A stretch of 64,000 nt of DNA, from contig JAGDZQ010000007.1 in NCBI GenBank assembly GCA_049115715.1, forward strand, positions 1 to 64,000, read 5' to 3'. Positions 53,157-61,838 of the stretch are shown here, in pieces. Position 1 is the first letter of the stretch. Every line of letters begins with the position of its first letter. Position numbers and translations under genes: made by a program. Source of the DNA: JAMZMI01 sp049115715. GTDB lineage: Bacteria > Bacteroidota > Bacteroidia > Cytophagales > Cyclobacteriaceae. The notes under the pieces are model-generated. The model worked only from the letters and a program-made list of their open reading frames with translations. It had not been told where the DNA came from and did not search any database.

Positions 53157-54037
53157 CTAAAGTAACGCTCCTCTGTAATATTTCCCTCCTCTATTTCATT
53201 AAGGATCACGCAACCTGGCTCGTTAATATGCATGCAGTTATGAAACTTACAACTACCCAAGTGAGTGCGCATTTCTGGAAAGTAGTGAGCTAATTCATTT
53301 GACTCAATCTCCGATAATCCTAACTCTTTAATACCCGGAGTATCAATGATGGCTGAGTTCTCATTCACAAAAAACATTTCGGCAAATGTGGTGGTGTGCA
53401 CTCCCTTATTGGCGAAACCAGAAACTTCTGTGATCTTTTGATTCACGCTAGGAAGTAGATTATTTATAAGGGTAGATTTACCAACACCTGAGTGTCCGGA
53501 GATTAGGCTTACCTTGTTACTTAATAAGTTTTCTATTTCTTCATTTCTCTCCTCATTTAAAAATGAGGATTTCACACACTTATACCCAATTCGCTCATAT
53601 CTCCACATGGTATAATTAACCTCTTCTTCCTCTTCATCGTCAAGCAAATCCATCTTATTGAAAACAATGACTCCCGGAATGCGATACGTCTCGAGTGTTA
53701 CCAAAAATCGATCAATAAACCCGAATGAAGTCTTGGGCATCTTCACCGTGGCGATTAAAACTGCCTGATCGATATTGGCAGCAATGATATGATCATGATG
53801 TTTCCTTTTAGGAGATTTTCGGATGATGTAGTTTTCTCGCGGCTCGATCTCTTCGATCATCCATTCATTTTCCACTCCACTATTTTCAGCGAGAACTACA
53901 CGATCTCCTACCGCTATTGGATTCGTTATTTTCTTATCCTCTAATTTAAATCTTCCCCTAAGCCTCGCTTCCAACATTCCTTTTTCAGTTTTCACTTGAT
54001 ACCAGGAACCTGTAGACTTCACTATCAATCCTTTCAT
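53117..54037 (-). CDS. rsgA: Ribosome small subunit-dependent GTPase A
   Basis: RsgA is a circularly permuted GTPase that checks late 30S ribosome assembly. The 306-residue protein has an N-terminal OB fold, NKMDLL (G4) before SGHSGVGKST (G1) and DTPGIKELG (G3), which is the permuted order, and a zinc site C-x5-CMH...PGC near the end (CKFHNCMHINEPGC). It ends overlapping the convergent glycosyltransferase by 40 bases. Confidence 0.95.
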   Translation of the reverse strand: MKGLIVKSTGSWYQVKTEKGMLEARLRGRFKLEDKKITNPIAVGDRVVLAENSGVENEWMIEEIEPRENYIIRKSPKRKHHDHIIAANIDQAVLIATVKMPKTSFGFIDRFLVTLETYRIPGVIVFNKMDLLDDEEEEEVNYTMWRYERIGYKCVKSSFLNEERNEEIENLLSNKVSLISGHSGVGKSTLINNLLPSVNQKITEVSGFANKGVHTTTFAEMFFVNENSAIIDTPGIKELGLSEIESNELAHYFPEMRTHLGSCKFHNCMHINEPGCVILNEIEEGNITEERYFSYISMLEGDDNRR

Positions 54038-54079
54038 ATGTGCAATCTCAATGAGGCAAAGCTATTGAATCAATGGCAT

Positions 54080-54111
54080 AAAAAAAGCTGATGACTTACG
54101 CCATCAGCTTT
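54080..54111 (-). terminator. Terminator after the peroxiredoxin gene
   Basis: Minus-strand hairpin AAGCTGATG...CATCAGCTT (about 54085-54110) followed by a T run. It closes the perR-like/peroxiredoxin operon before rsgA. Confidence 0.85.
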
Positions 54112-54131
54112 CACTTAATTGCTTTTAATAC

Positions 54132-54761
54132 TTAATGAGATGAAAGATAGCTAGCTACACCCTCCCTTGTAGCGCTCATCGCATCCTTTCCTTCTTCCCA
54201 GTTTGCAGGACAAACTTCACCATGCTCTTCCACATGCTTCCATGCATCTACTATTCGGATCATTTCGTCGATATTTCTTCCTAATGGAAGATCATTGATT
54301 GTTTCATGTCTCACTATACCTTCTTTATCAATGAAAAACGTTCCTCTATACGCTATAGGAGCGCCCTCAAATGTAAGTTGACCATCTTCATCATAGCTCC
54401 AATCTCCTGCTAGTACTCCGTAGTTGCTTGCTACAGTTTTTGATGAATCTGCAACCAAAGGATAAGTAACTCCTTCGATTCCTCCATTGTCCTTTGCCGT
54501 CATCAACCAAGCCAAATGAGTCTCTTCAGTATCACAAGAAGCTCCTACCACTTGCACTCCTCTTTTTTCAAATTCAGCTAGCTTCTCCTGAAAAGCCAAA
54601 ATCTCAGTAGGACATACAAACGTAAAATCCTTTGGGTAGAAAAAGAACATCACCTCTTTCTTTCCAATATACTGCTCTAGAGAAAAACTCTCTACGATCT
54701 CCTCACCATCAATTACGGCAGGGGTATCAAATAATGGTGCACTTTTACCAACTAATGACAT
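54132..54761 (-). CDS. Typical 2-Cys peroxiredoxin
   Basis: A 209-residue AhpC/Prx1-type peroxidase. The peroxidatic Cys is C50 in FTFVCPTE and the resolving Cys is C184 in GEVCPANW. It reduces hydrogen and organic peroxides with a thiol donor such as thioredoxin. It lies 22 bases downstream of a PerR-like gene in the same direction, so peroxide sensing and removal are co-expressed. Confidence 0.95.
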   Translation of the reverse strand: MSLVGKSAPLFDTPAVIDGEEIVESFSLEQYIGKKEVMFFFYPKDFTFVCPTEILAFQEKLAEFEKRGVQVVGASCDTEETHLAWLMTAKDNGGIEGVTYPLVADSSKTVASNYGVLAGDWSYDEDGQLTFEGAPIAYRGTFFIDKEGIVRHETINDLPLGRNIDEMIRIVDAWKHVEEHGEVCPANWEEGKDAMSATREGVASYLSSH

Positions 54762-54783
54762 AATCTGTATTCTATTTATATAA

Positions 54784-55233
54784 TTAAAAAATGGTTACTC
54801 TCTCATCGGGGTTTTCCTTTTCCCCATTAATCTGAACTTTGATTTCAGTGATTTTAAAGTTTTTGATCTGTTTTTTCTCGAAATATTCTTTCACCAACTT
54901 ATTAAGTTCTCCATCATCATAATCCTGAATCTCCTCGGTATTGGTCGAATAGATATGACCATGTGGCTCCAGCTTCGCATCATATCGCTTAATCCCATTT
55001 CTAGAAGCTACATGACAAGCAAGATTTGATTCTACAAACTTTTCCAAAATGCGATATACACTACCAAGAGATATACTAGGATTATTCTCCTTTATAGAAG
55101 AATGTACCTGCTCTGCCGTAGGATGTTGATCCATCATCATCAAAGAATGCAAAACCGCAATCCTCGGATGAGTAGCCTTCAAGCCAGCCTCACCTATTAA
55201 TTCTTTTGTGTGTAAGTAAGAGTTGGAATTCAA
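54784..55233 (-). CDS. Fur/PerR family transcriptional repressor
   Basis: A 149-residue Fur-family protein with the winged helix ATHPRIAVLHSLMMMDQHPTAEQV and SLGSVYRILEKFVESNLA. It lacks the CxxC pairs that bind structural zinc: the usual HFxCxxCGxI segment reads HGHIYSTNTEEIQD, and only one Cys (C83 or so, NLACHV) remains. The peroxiredoxin gene follows directly, which supports a PerR role. It may use other ligands or no structural zinc. A complete promoter lies just upstream. Confidence 0.88.
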   Translation of the reverse strand: MNSNSYLHTKELIGEAGLKATHPRIAVLHSLMMMDQHPTAEQVHSSIKENNPSISLGSVYRILEKFVESNLACHVASRNGIKRYDAKLEPHGHIYSTNTEEIQDYDDGELNKLVKEYFEKKQIKNFKITEIKVQINGEKENPDERVTIF

Positions 55234-55262
55234 TTCTATTTGAGAAATATTCTTATTTAGAA

Positions 55263-55292
55263 CAAAAATACAACAAAGTTTTTAACATCCAA
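55263..55292 (-). promoter_or_regulatory. Promoter of the perR-like/peroxiredoxin operon
   Basis: Minus-strand TTG (55290-55292), 19-base spacer, TATTTTTG (55263-55270). This is an exact Bacteroidota-type promoter, 29 bases from the start codon at 55233. Confidence 0.7.
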
Positions 55293-55383
55293 TGAAACAC
55301 TGAAAAGAATACCAAATTCATGGTATTTGAGAATCTATAATTTAGAAATAGCTTTGGAAATACTTATATAATAGGGAAATCAG

Positions 55384-55391
55384 TATTTTTG
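55384..55391 (+). promoter_or_regulatory. Possible -7 box of the lipoprotein gene at 55487
   Basis: TATTTTTG matches TAnnTTTG; the nearest TTG (55354-55356) is 27 bases away, longer than normal. It would give a leader of about 90 bases. Confidence 0.35.
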
Positions 55392-55486
55392 CTCAAACTG
55401 AATGCGGAAACATTAAAATGAACTGAAAAGTTTCACAGGTTCCAAAGTCGGTTTAGCAAAACATTAAACATGAAAACAAAAACAAA

Positions 55487-56050
55487 ATGAGAATTTTTAC
55501 AACCGTCTTATCTTTATGTGTTCTCGTAATTTTCACAAACTGCGGGGAAGAAGGTGTAGGGTTTAACATTGGGAAAGAATTTCCTCTGGAAATCCCCGTC
55601 GATCTTGGCACATTTCCAACAACCATCCCTGGTGTAAACCCACCTGAATTTTCTGAAAGTGCCTCCTATGATATCAACAAGGTTGATGAATTCAGCGGAG
55701 AAAGTATTGAAGAAGTTGTATTCAATGGAGTTTCTTACGGTATCACTGGAGTAAATGAATCAGGTGAATCAGGCGAAAACATTACTGTAGAAGATTTATC
55801 ATTGGTAATAAGCTACAATGGAGACGTACTTGCTACCATTGATGTAGCTAGTGATTTACCTACTGATAAACTTGCAAATCTTTCAGCGATTCCTGTCACA
55901 GGGTTAGACGCTGATAATCTTTCTCAAATTCTTAAAGATGGAGGAGAAATTGATACAGAGGTTACCTTTGACTTTGGAGAAGTTCCTGGATCTGGCTTTG
56001 ATTTCAACTTCGTATTCTATTTCGATGTAATTGCCAAAATAAGAGAATAA
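55487..56050 (+). CDS. Lipoprotein of unknown function
   Basis: A 187-residue protein with a lipoprotein signal ending VIFTNCGEEG (lipid on C19 or C20). The mature part is acidic and rich in Val, Ser and Glu, with strands such as LSLVISYNGDVLATIDVAS and VTFDFGEVPGSGFDFNFVFYFDV, giving a beta-sandwich look. No family is recognised. The DUF6588 gene starts 26 bases later and may be co-expressed. Confidence 0.7.
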   Translation: MRIFTTVLSLCVLVIFTNCGEEGVGFNIGKEFPLEIPVDLGTFPTTIPGVNPPEFSESASYDINKVDEFSGESIEEVVFNGVSYGITGVNESGESGENITVEDLSLVISYNGDVLATIDVASDLPTDKLANLSAIPVTGLDADNLSQILKDGGEIDTEVTFDFGEVPGSGFDFNFVFYFDVIAKIRE

Positions 56051-56076
56051 CCTATCACCGATCTAAATAAAAAAAT

Positions 56077-57099
56077 ATGAAAAAGATATATATAGCTATA
56101 CTAATGATTGGAGCAATGAATTTATCTTCATTTGCTCAAGACATTGATCTTGACACTTTCCTAGAGGGAGGTGTGGGAAATGCAAATAACTTATTAGAAG
56201 GGTATTTAGAACCTGCTTTTGCTGGATTTGGGTATGCACTGAATTCAGGATGGTATAATACAGGAAAACCTCACAAACTGCTTGGCTTTGATCTTACTTT
56301 TGGGTTGAATATGGCTCAGGTTCCCAATAGTGCCAACACATTCAAGTTCAACGAAAGTAATTTCACCAACATTACTTTAGAGAATCCAATTAACCCTGAC
56401 TCTCCACTTTTTGGAACGAATGAGTTACCTACTCTTTTTGGACCCAACTTGAATGCTGATGATATCCCCTTTTTAGTCTTCAACTCTGGAACTGATGATG
56501 AAGTGCGTTTCACTTCTCCAACTGGATCTGGAATTGATGAAGTTTTACCGTTTGTGGCTGTACCTGCTCCTTACGCTCAATTCGGGATAGGTTTGATAAA
56601 GAACACAGACTTAAAAATCAGATTGGTACCGGAACAAGAGGTTGATGGAAATTCGATAAAAATGTTCGGAATTGGTGTTATGCATGATGTAAAACAATGG
56701 ATTCCTGGGATTAAGAACCTCCCATTCGATTTAAGTGGTTTCTTCGGGTATACAAGCATGGAAACTGTTGCAACGATAGATGAGAACGCGGGTCAAACTG
56801 CAGTATTCAACGTTTCTGGAACGACTCTTCAAGGAATAATATCAAAAAAACTGGCTATACTAACTGTATATGGAGGACTAGGTTTTACGACCTCTAAAAC
56901 AGAATTCAAAATGCTAGGTGACTATAGCGACATCCTTTCTGAAGACCCTATTGATCCTATTAACATCTCGAGTAACAATGGAGGTGCAAGAGCTAATATA
57001 GGTGCAAGGTTGAAATTGCTTATTCTCACTTTCCATGTTGAATATGCACTTCAAAAATACAATACAATTACGGCAGGAGTAGGATTGAGTCTTAGGTAA
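56077..57099 (+). CDS. DUF6588 family outer-membrane-like protein
   Basis: The 340-residue protein has a signal peptide (IAILMIGAMNLSSFAQ) and the family's early motif LLEGYLEPAFAGFGYALNSGWYNTGKPHK. The C-terminal half has alternating strands (LAILTVYGGLGFTTSKTEFKM, LKLLILTFHVEYALQKYNTITAGVGLSLR) ending in an aromatic/Arg-type residue, as in outer-membrane beta-barrels. Function unknown. A terminator follows. Confidence 0.82.
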   Translation: MKKIYIAILMIGAMNLSSFAQDIDLDTFLEGGVGNANNLLEGYLEPAFAGFGYALNSGWYNTGKPHKLLGFDLTFGLNMAQVPNSANTFKFNESNFTNITLENPINPDSPLFGTNELPTLFGPNLNADDIPFLVFNSGTDDEVRFTSPTGSGIDEVLPFVAVPAPYAQFGIGLIKNTDLKIRLVPEQEVDGNSIKMFGIGVMHDVKQWIPGIKNLPFDLSGFFGYTSMETVATIDENAGQTAVFNVSGTTLQGIISKKLAILTVYGGLGFTTSKTEFKMLGDYSDILSEDPIDPINISSNNGGARANIGARLKLLILTFHVEYALQKYNTITAGVGLSLR

Positions 57100-57121
57100 T
57101 AAAAAAATATCTATTAAGTTT

Positions 57122-57151
57122 AAACCCTGGCGATTCGTCAGGGTTTTTTTA
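57122..57151 (+). terminator. Terminator after the DUF6588 gene
   Basis: aaaccctg (57122-57129) pairs with cagggttt (57139-57146), extended by one C-G and one G-T pair, and runs into seven T. Confidence 0.9.
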
Positions 57152-57174
57152 TTGTATTCACAACACAACCCCAG

Positions 57175-59088
57175 TTGAAAAAAGGCTTACTACTATATTC
57201 AATCTTACTTTTTTTATGTAACTCTTCTCTCCTTGCTCAAAAGAAGACTGTCAAAATCCAAAAAGGACAGATTCTCATTCTAGAAGACTCCATAATTGCT
57301 CCTAAGAAAGACACGCTATTCATTTGTGAGCCAGATACTAAATATAAAATCCGAAATAACCCATACGCTAGTTCAGATCTTTTCTATAAAGGGTTAAAAG
57401 AGAAATCCAGCAATAACAAAGTCACGGACAGGTTATCAGACCTTTTCCTTGTAAGTCCTAACAAACAAACACTTGCCAGTGCCAAAGCAGGAATATCAAG
57501 TGAGGTAGCGTTTAAAAAGTATGAGGGTAAAATAATAAGAAACATACGGTTCAAGCATGTAGATATGCTAGAAGGTAGTGTTCAGGATACGTTGAGATTT
57601 TCTTCTTCTGAGCTATCTATTTTTGCCAATAAGTCTCATTATAGCACCAAAGAATGGGTTCTGAAAAGTAATATGAATATTAGAGAGGGTCAAAAAGCAG
57701 ATCCGTTTATCCTTGCCGACAATGAAAGACTTTTAAGACAGCTACTTTATGTAGAAGACGCCAAAATATACATAAAGCAACATGGACAATATATTGACCT
57801 GATCGTTGCGGTAAAAGACAGGTTGGCTTGGGGATTTCAAGGGAGCTACAGCAATTCAAATCAATTTGGATTTGAGGTATTTAACAGATCTGTGGCCGGA
57901 CTTGGCAGGTTTGGATCTATCGGCTACTATCACAACTCTAAGTCAAGTCCTGTTCACGGGTACTCCTTAAGGGTAGGAGGTCAAAACACATTAAAATTGA
58001 TAACCAGCTGGGAAGTAAGCCGATCAGATTTTTGGGACAAGAAAGACCTAGGATTGGATGTGCAAAAGCAATTTGTAACTCCAGAAGTAAAATATGGCGG
58101 GGGATTGGAACTCCGAACAATTACGGATTCCACGATAGTATTGGATGGTGATACAGAGGATGATAGATTCTATAAATTAAACTTTAGAGATATTTGGGCT
58201 GGCAGATCTTTCCTGCTACACACAGATGATAAAAGGCGCAACATTGTTTTATCCGGAAGATTCCTTAGGCATAAATTTGATTTTCGGCCTTCGGTTGCAA
58301 AAGACAGCAATGAAATTTACTACAACCGCAAATTCATCTTAACACAAGCATCTTACGCGAAGCAAAAATTTATAAAATCTAACTATGTCCTTGGGTTCGG
58401 AATATCGGAGGATATACCGGTGGGATATAGGTTCTCAATTTTGTACGGTCGGGATTTCAACGAATTCTTCACCCAAAATTATGCGGGATTTCAATACTTC
58501 TTATCTAAATATATCAAAGGAAAAGGATACTTCTTAATCAATGTGCAGCTCGGAGGGTTTGCTAAAAAAGTGCTTAAAACTGGCGTATATGGTGCAAGTA
58601 CAACATATTACACCCCTTTGATAAACATTGGTGCTTTTGGTAGATACAAAAACAGAACATTTATCTCTGCAGGATATACCAACGGTTACAGGCAACCTCA
58701 AGCCAGAAACCTTACACTTGAAGGACGCATAAGAGACATAAACGGCGTAAGAACTGTAGGAGATATAGCCAAATTCTTAAAGCTGGAGTCTGTATTATTC
58801 ACACCATGGTATTTTTATGGCTTTCGGTTTGCACCTTTCGTATATGGAAGCGTAAGCACTGTTATTGATAACAGAACAACGGCTATGAATCACAGTTTTG
58901 ATTCATTTGGACTTGGGTTTAGGTTGAAGAATGAAAGTTTGGTTTTTAACACGTTTGAAGTTCGAGCTACTCGATTCGTCGTGGCTCCAAATGATACTGA
59001 TGACTTTTTGATAAGTGTTTCTGTAACCACACCTATCACCTTTAGAAATATATTCAATTACAAACCGAGGCTGATTCCTTTTCAGTAG
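57175..59088 (+). CDS. Outer-membrane POTRA plus beta-barrel protein
   Basis: This 637-residue protein starts at TTG 57175, just past a terminator, with a signal peptide (LLLYSILLFLCNSSLLAQ). A POTRA-like domain follows (GKIIRNIRFKHVDML near 116 and LRQLLYVEDAKIYIKQ near 185). The C-terminal 400 residues alternate hydrophobic and polar positions as in a 16-strand barrel (FGFEVFNRSVAGLGRFGSIGYY, LSRTATRFV-like end). This layout fits the BamA/TamA superfamily but it is shorter than BamA, with a single clear POTRA. It may assemble or export an envelope component. The exact substrate is unknown. Confidence 0.75.
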   Translation: MKKGLLLYSILLFLCNSSLLAQKKTVKIQKGQILILEDSIIAPKKDTLFICEPDTKYKIRNNPYASSDLFYKGLKEKSSNNKVTDRLSDLFLVSPNKQTLASAKAGISSEVAFKKYEGKIIRNIRFKHVDMLEGSVQDTLRFSSSELSIFANKSHYSTKEWVLKSNMNIREGQKADPFILADNERLLRQLLYVEDAKIYIKQHGQYIDLIVAVKDRLAWGFQGSYSNSNQFGFEVFNRSVAGLGRFGSIGYYHNSKSSPVHGYSLRVGGQNTLKLITSWEVSRSDFWDKKDLGLDVQKQFVTPEVKYGGGLELRTITDSTIVLDGDTEDDRFYKLNFRDIWAGRSFLLHTDDKRRNIVLSGRFLRHKFDFRPSVAKDSNEIYYNRKFILTQASYAKQKFIKSNYVLGFGISEDIPVGYRFSILYGRDFNEFFTQNYAGFQYFLSKYIKGKGYFLINVQLGGFAKKVLKTGVYGASTTYYTPLINIGAFGRYKNRTFISAGYTNGYRQPQARNLTLEGRIRDINGVRTVGDIAKFLKLESVLFTPWYFYGFRFAPFVYGSVSTVIDNRTTAMNHSFDSFGLGFRLKNESLVFNTFEVRATRFVVAPNDTDDFLISVSVTTPITFRNIFNYKPRLIPFQ

Positions 59089-59102
59089 GTTAAAAAAAGA
59101 AA

Positions 59103-59122
59103 AGTCCCGATAGTTCGGGACT
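59103..59122. terminator. Hairpin after the POTRA-barrel gene
   Basis: agtcccga-tagt-tcgggact is a perfect eight-base stem starting 14 bases past the stop. The T-rich flank is on the minus-strand side (A run on plus at 59091-59098), while the plus side reads cttcaaatt, so plus-strand termination is plausible but not textbook. Confidence 0.6.
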
Positions 59123-59214
59123 CTTCAAATTGTCAAACAGGTGTATGAATTAATTTGTGTTATGCATTGGTATATACGACTAATAATAAAAAGGTAACCC
59201 TTCAATGTAAAAAA

Positions 59215-59685
59215 ATGATTAAAGTTTTATTTGTATGCTTAGGAAACATCTGCAGATCCCCTCTTGCAGAAGCTATATTCAATCAGAAAATCAAAGAAAA
59301 AGGTCTGGAAAATGTAGTCTCATCAGATTCTGCTGGCACATCCAATTATCACATCGGAGAACAACCTGATGAAAGAAGCATTCAGGTCTCGCTCAATCAC
59401 AACGTACCCATAAATCACTTAGGTAGACAATTGGTAAGGAAAGACGGAGAAACGTTCACCTACATTTTAGCTATGGACAGGTCTAACCATAGAAACACAA
59501 TTCATACCCTCAACAACACGCATGAGGGATTGTTTCTTATGAGAGATTTTGACCCGGACGAAACTGGAGCCGATGTACCAGACCCTTATTATGGTGGTAA
59601 AGATGGATTTCAAGAGGTTTATGATATTTTGGATAGGTCTATCGAAAAATTCATCCAGTTCCTTAAAGAAAAACATGATCTGTAA
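59215..59685 (+). CDS. Low-molecular-weight protein-tyrosine-phosphatase family
   Basis: A 157-residue LMW-PTP with the active-site loop CLGNICRS (C8 and R14 by my start) and the general acid Asp in VPDPYYGG. I start at ATG 59215 (MIKVLFVCLGN); an upstream ATG at 59155 would add 20 residues not seen in the family. Its stop overlaps the start of the fructosamine kinase gene by one base. Besides phosphotyrosine, some bacterial LMW-PTPs act on sugar-protein phosphates, which fits this partner. Confidence 0.92.
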   Translation: MIKVLFVCLGNICRSPLAEAIFNQKIKEKGLENVVSSDSAGTSNYHIGEQPDERSIQVSLNHNVPINHLGRQLVRKDGETFTYILAMDRSNHRNTIHTLNNTHEGLFLMRDFDPDETGADVPDPYYGGKDGFQEVYDILDRSIEKFIQFLKEKHDL

Positions 59686-60554
59686 TGAAAGAAGGTTGTT
59701 TCATTAAGGCTGCACTTGAAACCACTCTGAGTAAAAAAATTGATATTCTCTCTGGAAACATTGTTTTAGGAGGAGATATTAGTAAAGCCTCTTCGATTCA
59801 AACCGAAGAGGGCAACTTCTTTATTAAATGGAATACACATGCGATACCTGACCTGTTCGAAAAGGAAGTTCACGGGCTTGCAATTCTTAAATCAACTAAC
59901 ACCATTAACATCCCTGAGGTAATTGGATTTGGCTCGGTTGAAAATCAATATTATTTAATTATTGAGCTTATTGAAAGGGGAGCTCCAAACTCTAAGTTTT
60001 GGGATTCTTTTGGTCAACAATTGGCAGACCTCCACAGGCACTCTAGTCCTAACTATGGATTGGATATAGACAATTTTATTGGACGTTTACCACAGATAAA
60101 CAAACAGCACGAAAATTGGGTTGATTTTTTCGTAGAAAATAGACTTGATTATCAATTGCAACTTGGCTTAACCAATCAAGTCCTGACTGCAGCTTTTGCT
60201 TCAAAAATCGAGAAGCTATATAATAAACTCCCTACCCTTCTTCCCACCGAAAAACCTGCATTACTTCATGGAGATTTATGGAGTGGAAATTTCTTATGTG
60301 ATCAAAAAGGTAATCCATGCATTTATGACCCTGCAGTATACTATGGAAACAGAGAAATGGAAATCGCATTCACTCAGTTATTTGGCGGATTTGATTCCAG
60401 ATTCTACCATGCTTATAATGAAGCATTTCCATTGCAAAAGGGATTTGAAGAAAGAAAAGACCTCTACAATATCTATCCTCTACTTGTTCATGCGAACCTG
60501 TTTGGGGGATCGTATGCTAGCAGTGTAGATAGAATCCTTAGTAGATTTATTTAA
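59685..60554 (+). CDS. Fructosamine/ribulosamine kinase family protein
   Basis: A 289-residue member of the FN3K family. The catalytic loop is LLHGDLWSGNFL near 203-214 and the metal-binding segment is YDPAVYYGNREMEIAFT. FN3K enzymes phosphorylate ketoamines formed when sugars react with protein amines, making the adducts unstable; bacterial members often prefer ribulosamines. It overlaps the LMW-PTP gene by one base and the convergent aspartate kinase by eight. The pair looks like a protein-deglycation unit. Confidence 0.9.
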   Translation: MKEGCFIKAALETTLSKKIDILSGNIVLGGDISKASSIQTEEGNFFIKWNTHAIPDLFEKEVHGLAILKSTNTINIPEVIGFGSVENQYYLIIELIERGAPNSKFWDSFGQQLADLHRHSSPNYGLDIDNFIGRLPQINKQHENWVDFFVENRLDYQLQLGLTNQVLTAAFASKIEKLYNKLPTLLPTEKPALLHGDLWSGNFLCDQKGNPCIYDPAVYYGNREMEIAFTQLFGGFDSRFYHAYNEAFPLQKGFEERKDLYNIYPLLVHANLFGGSYASSVDRILSRFI

Positions 60555-61779
60555 CACGATACACTACTTGATAGTTACTTCTTGATTTTTCTTCTATAAT
60601 GATCTCAATACCTTTAGGAAGCATCTCAAAAGAACCTTCTTGATAGTTTTTTATAGTAGCCAGGGATAGGCCTGTATTATACAATACCTGAAAATCCTCA
60701 TTAAGTTGATCGATTATACGCTCTCGCTTCTTTTCATTATCATCCATACAAAAAGTAAATGTAAGGGCCGAATTATGGATTAAGTTGGCTTTTACATTTG
60801 TACCATTTAATGCATTTAGGATGGCACTCATCTTTCGCTCATCCATAAAACTATTGTCCTTTACCCGAGCGGACACAAGCAGCTGATTTTCTTTAAAAAT
60901 AAAACAGGTTTTGGTGCTTGTCTTCTTATCCTCGGATATTTCAGTGCCTGAGTAGTCTGGCTGCAAAAACGATTTAACGAATAAAGGAATACCCCCCTTA
61001 GCAAGTGGATGAATCGTCTTTGGATGGATAACCTTAGCTCCATAGTAAGTCATCTCTATTACTTCTTGATAGCTGACATGATCAAATTTCTCCGCTTCAG
61101 GAAAAATCTTAGGATCTGCATTGAGTAAACCTGGGACGTCTTTCCATACTGTCAGGCTAGCTGCTTTAAGAATACTTGCAAAAATTGCTCCTGAGAAGTC
61201 CGAGCCTTCTCTGCCCAGAGTCGTAGTTTGACCATGATCATTTCCCGCGATAAACCCTTGCGTCACAATAGCGCCATGCTTGAGTAAGTCTGGAAAATCT
61301 CTAGCAATTAGCTTCTCTGTCTTTCCCCAATCAACTTCAGCCTCAGTGAAACAAGCGTCGGTCCTGATATAGTCGCGTGCATCTACCCAATTGGTATTCA
61401 AATATTTAGCTATAATAGTAGTTGATAAAAGCTCCCCAAAAGCGATTATTCTATCTTGAAAAGCAAGCTCATCAGTTGCCTCTTCGCCCAAAGCAGTTAC
61501 TAATTCATCTTCCAAAACCGTTTGCTCGCCTGGGACATAACCTAAAAGTTGATCGCTGATTTTTCTATGATGATCAATTACAGACTTAGTGAGAATCTCA
61601 AAATTTTGACCGCCTAGTTTCTGCTTGACTATTGAGGTCAAATCATTGGTTGTCTTTCCCATTGCAGAAATCACAATTATGAGTTGCTCAGAAGAATCAT
61701 TCTTAACAATTTCGGCAAGATTTTGAACTCCTTTTGCATCTTTTACAGAAGCGCCTCCAAACTTATAAACTCTTAACAT
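60547..61779 (-). CDS. Aspartate kinase
   Basis: Aspartokinase makes aspartyl phosphate, first step to lysine, threonine and methionine. The 410-residue monofunctional form begins VYKFGGASVKDAKGVQNL, has VTQGFIAGNDHGQTTTLGREGSDFSGA near 170-195 and a C-terminal ACT region (about 300-400). No homoserine dehydrogenase is fused. It is read away from fbp. Confidence 0.93.
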   Translation of the reverse strand: MLRVYKFGGASVKDAKGVQNLAEIVKNDSSEQLIIVISAMGKTTNDLTSIVKQKLGGQNFEILTKSVIDHHRKISDQLLGYVPGEQTVLEDELVTALGEEATDELAFQDRIIAFGELLSTTIIAKYLNTNWVDARDYIRTDACFTEAEVDWGKTEKLIARDFPDLLKHGAIVTQGFIAGNDHGQTTTLGREGSDFSGAIFASILKAASLTVWKDVPGLLNADPKIFPEAEKFDHVSYQEVIEMTYYGAKVIHPKTIHPLAKGGIPLFVKSFLQPDYSGTEISEDKKTSTKTCFIFKENQLLVSARVKDNSFMDERKMSAILNALNGTNVKANLIHNSALTFTFCMDDNEKKRERIIDQLNEDFQVLYNTGLSLATIKNYQEGSFEMLPKGIEIIIEEKSRSNYQVVYRVK

Positions 61780-61794
61780 TAGGACTAAATAAAG

Positions 61795-61802
61795 TAATTT
61801 TG
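61795..61802 (+). promoter_or_regulatory. Possible -7 box of fbp
   Basis: TAATTTTG matches TAnnTTTG, 36 bases before the fbp start. No TTG at the expected distance. Confidence 0.4.
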
Positions 61803-61838
61803 CATGATTAATACCTTCCTACAATCTAAATCTGAAGA

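Noticed and set aside
55239..55352. Two TGAGAA...TTAGAA pairs in the perR-like upstream region as PerR boxes
   Set aside because: The spacing differs (10 and 8 bases) and they are not inverted repeats as PerR boxes are.
59155..59214. Upstream ATG extending the LMW phosphatase by 20 residues
   Set aside because: Family members start two to eight residues before the catalytic loop strand; the extension is low in conserved residues.
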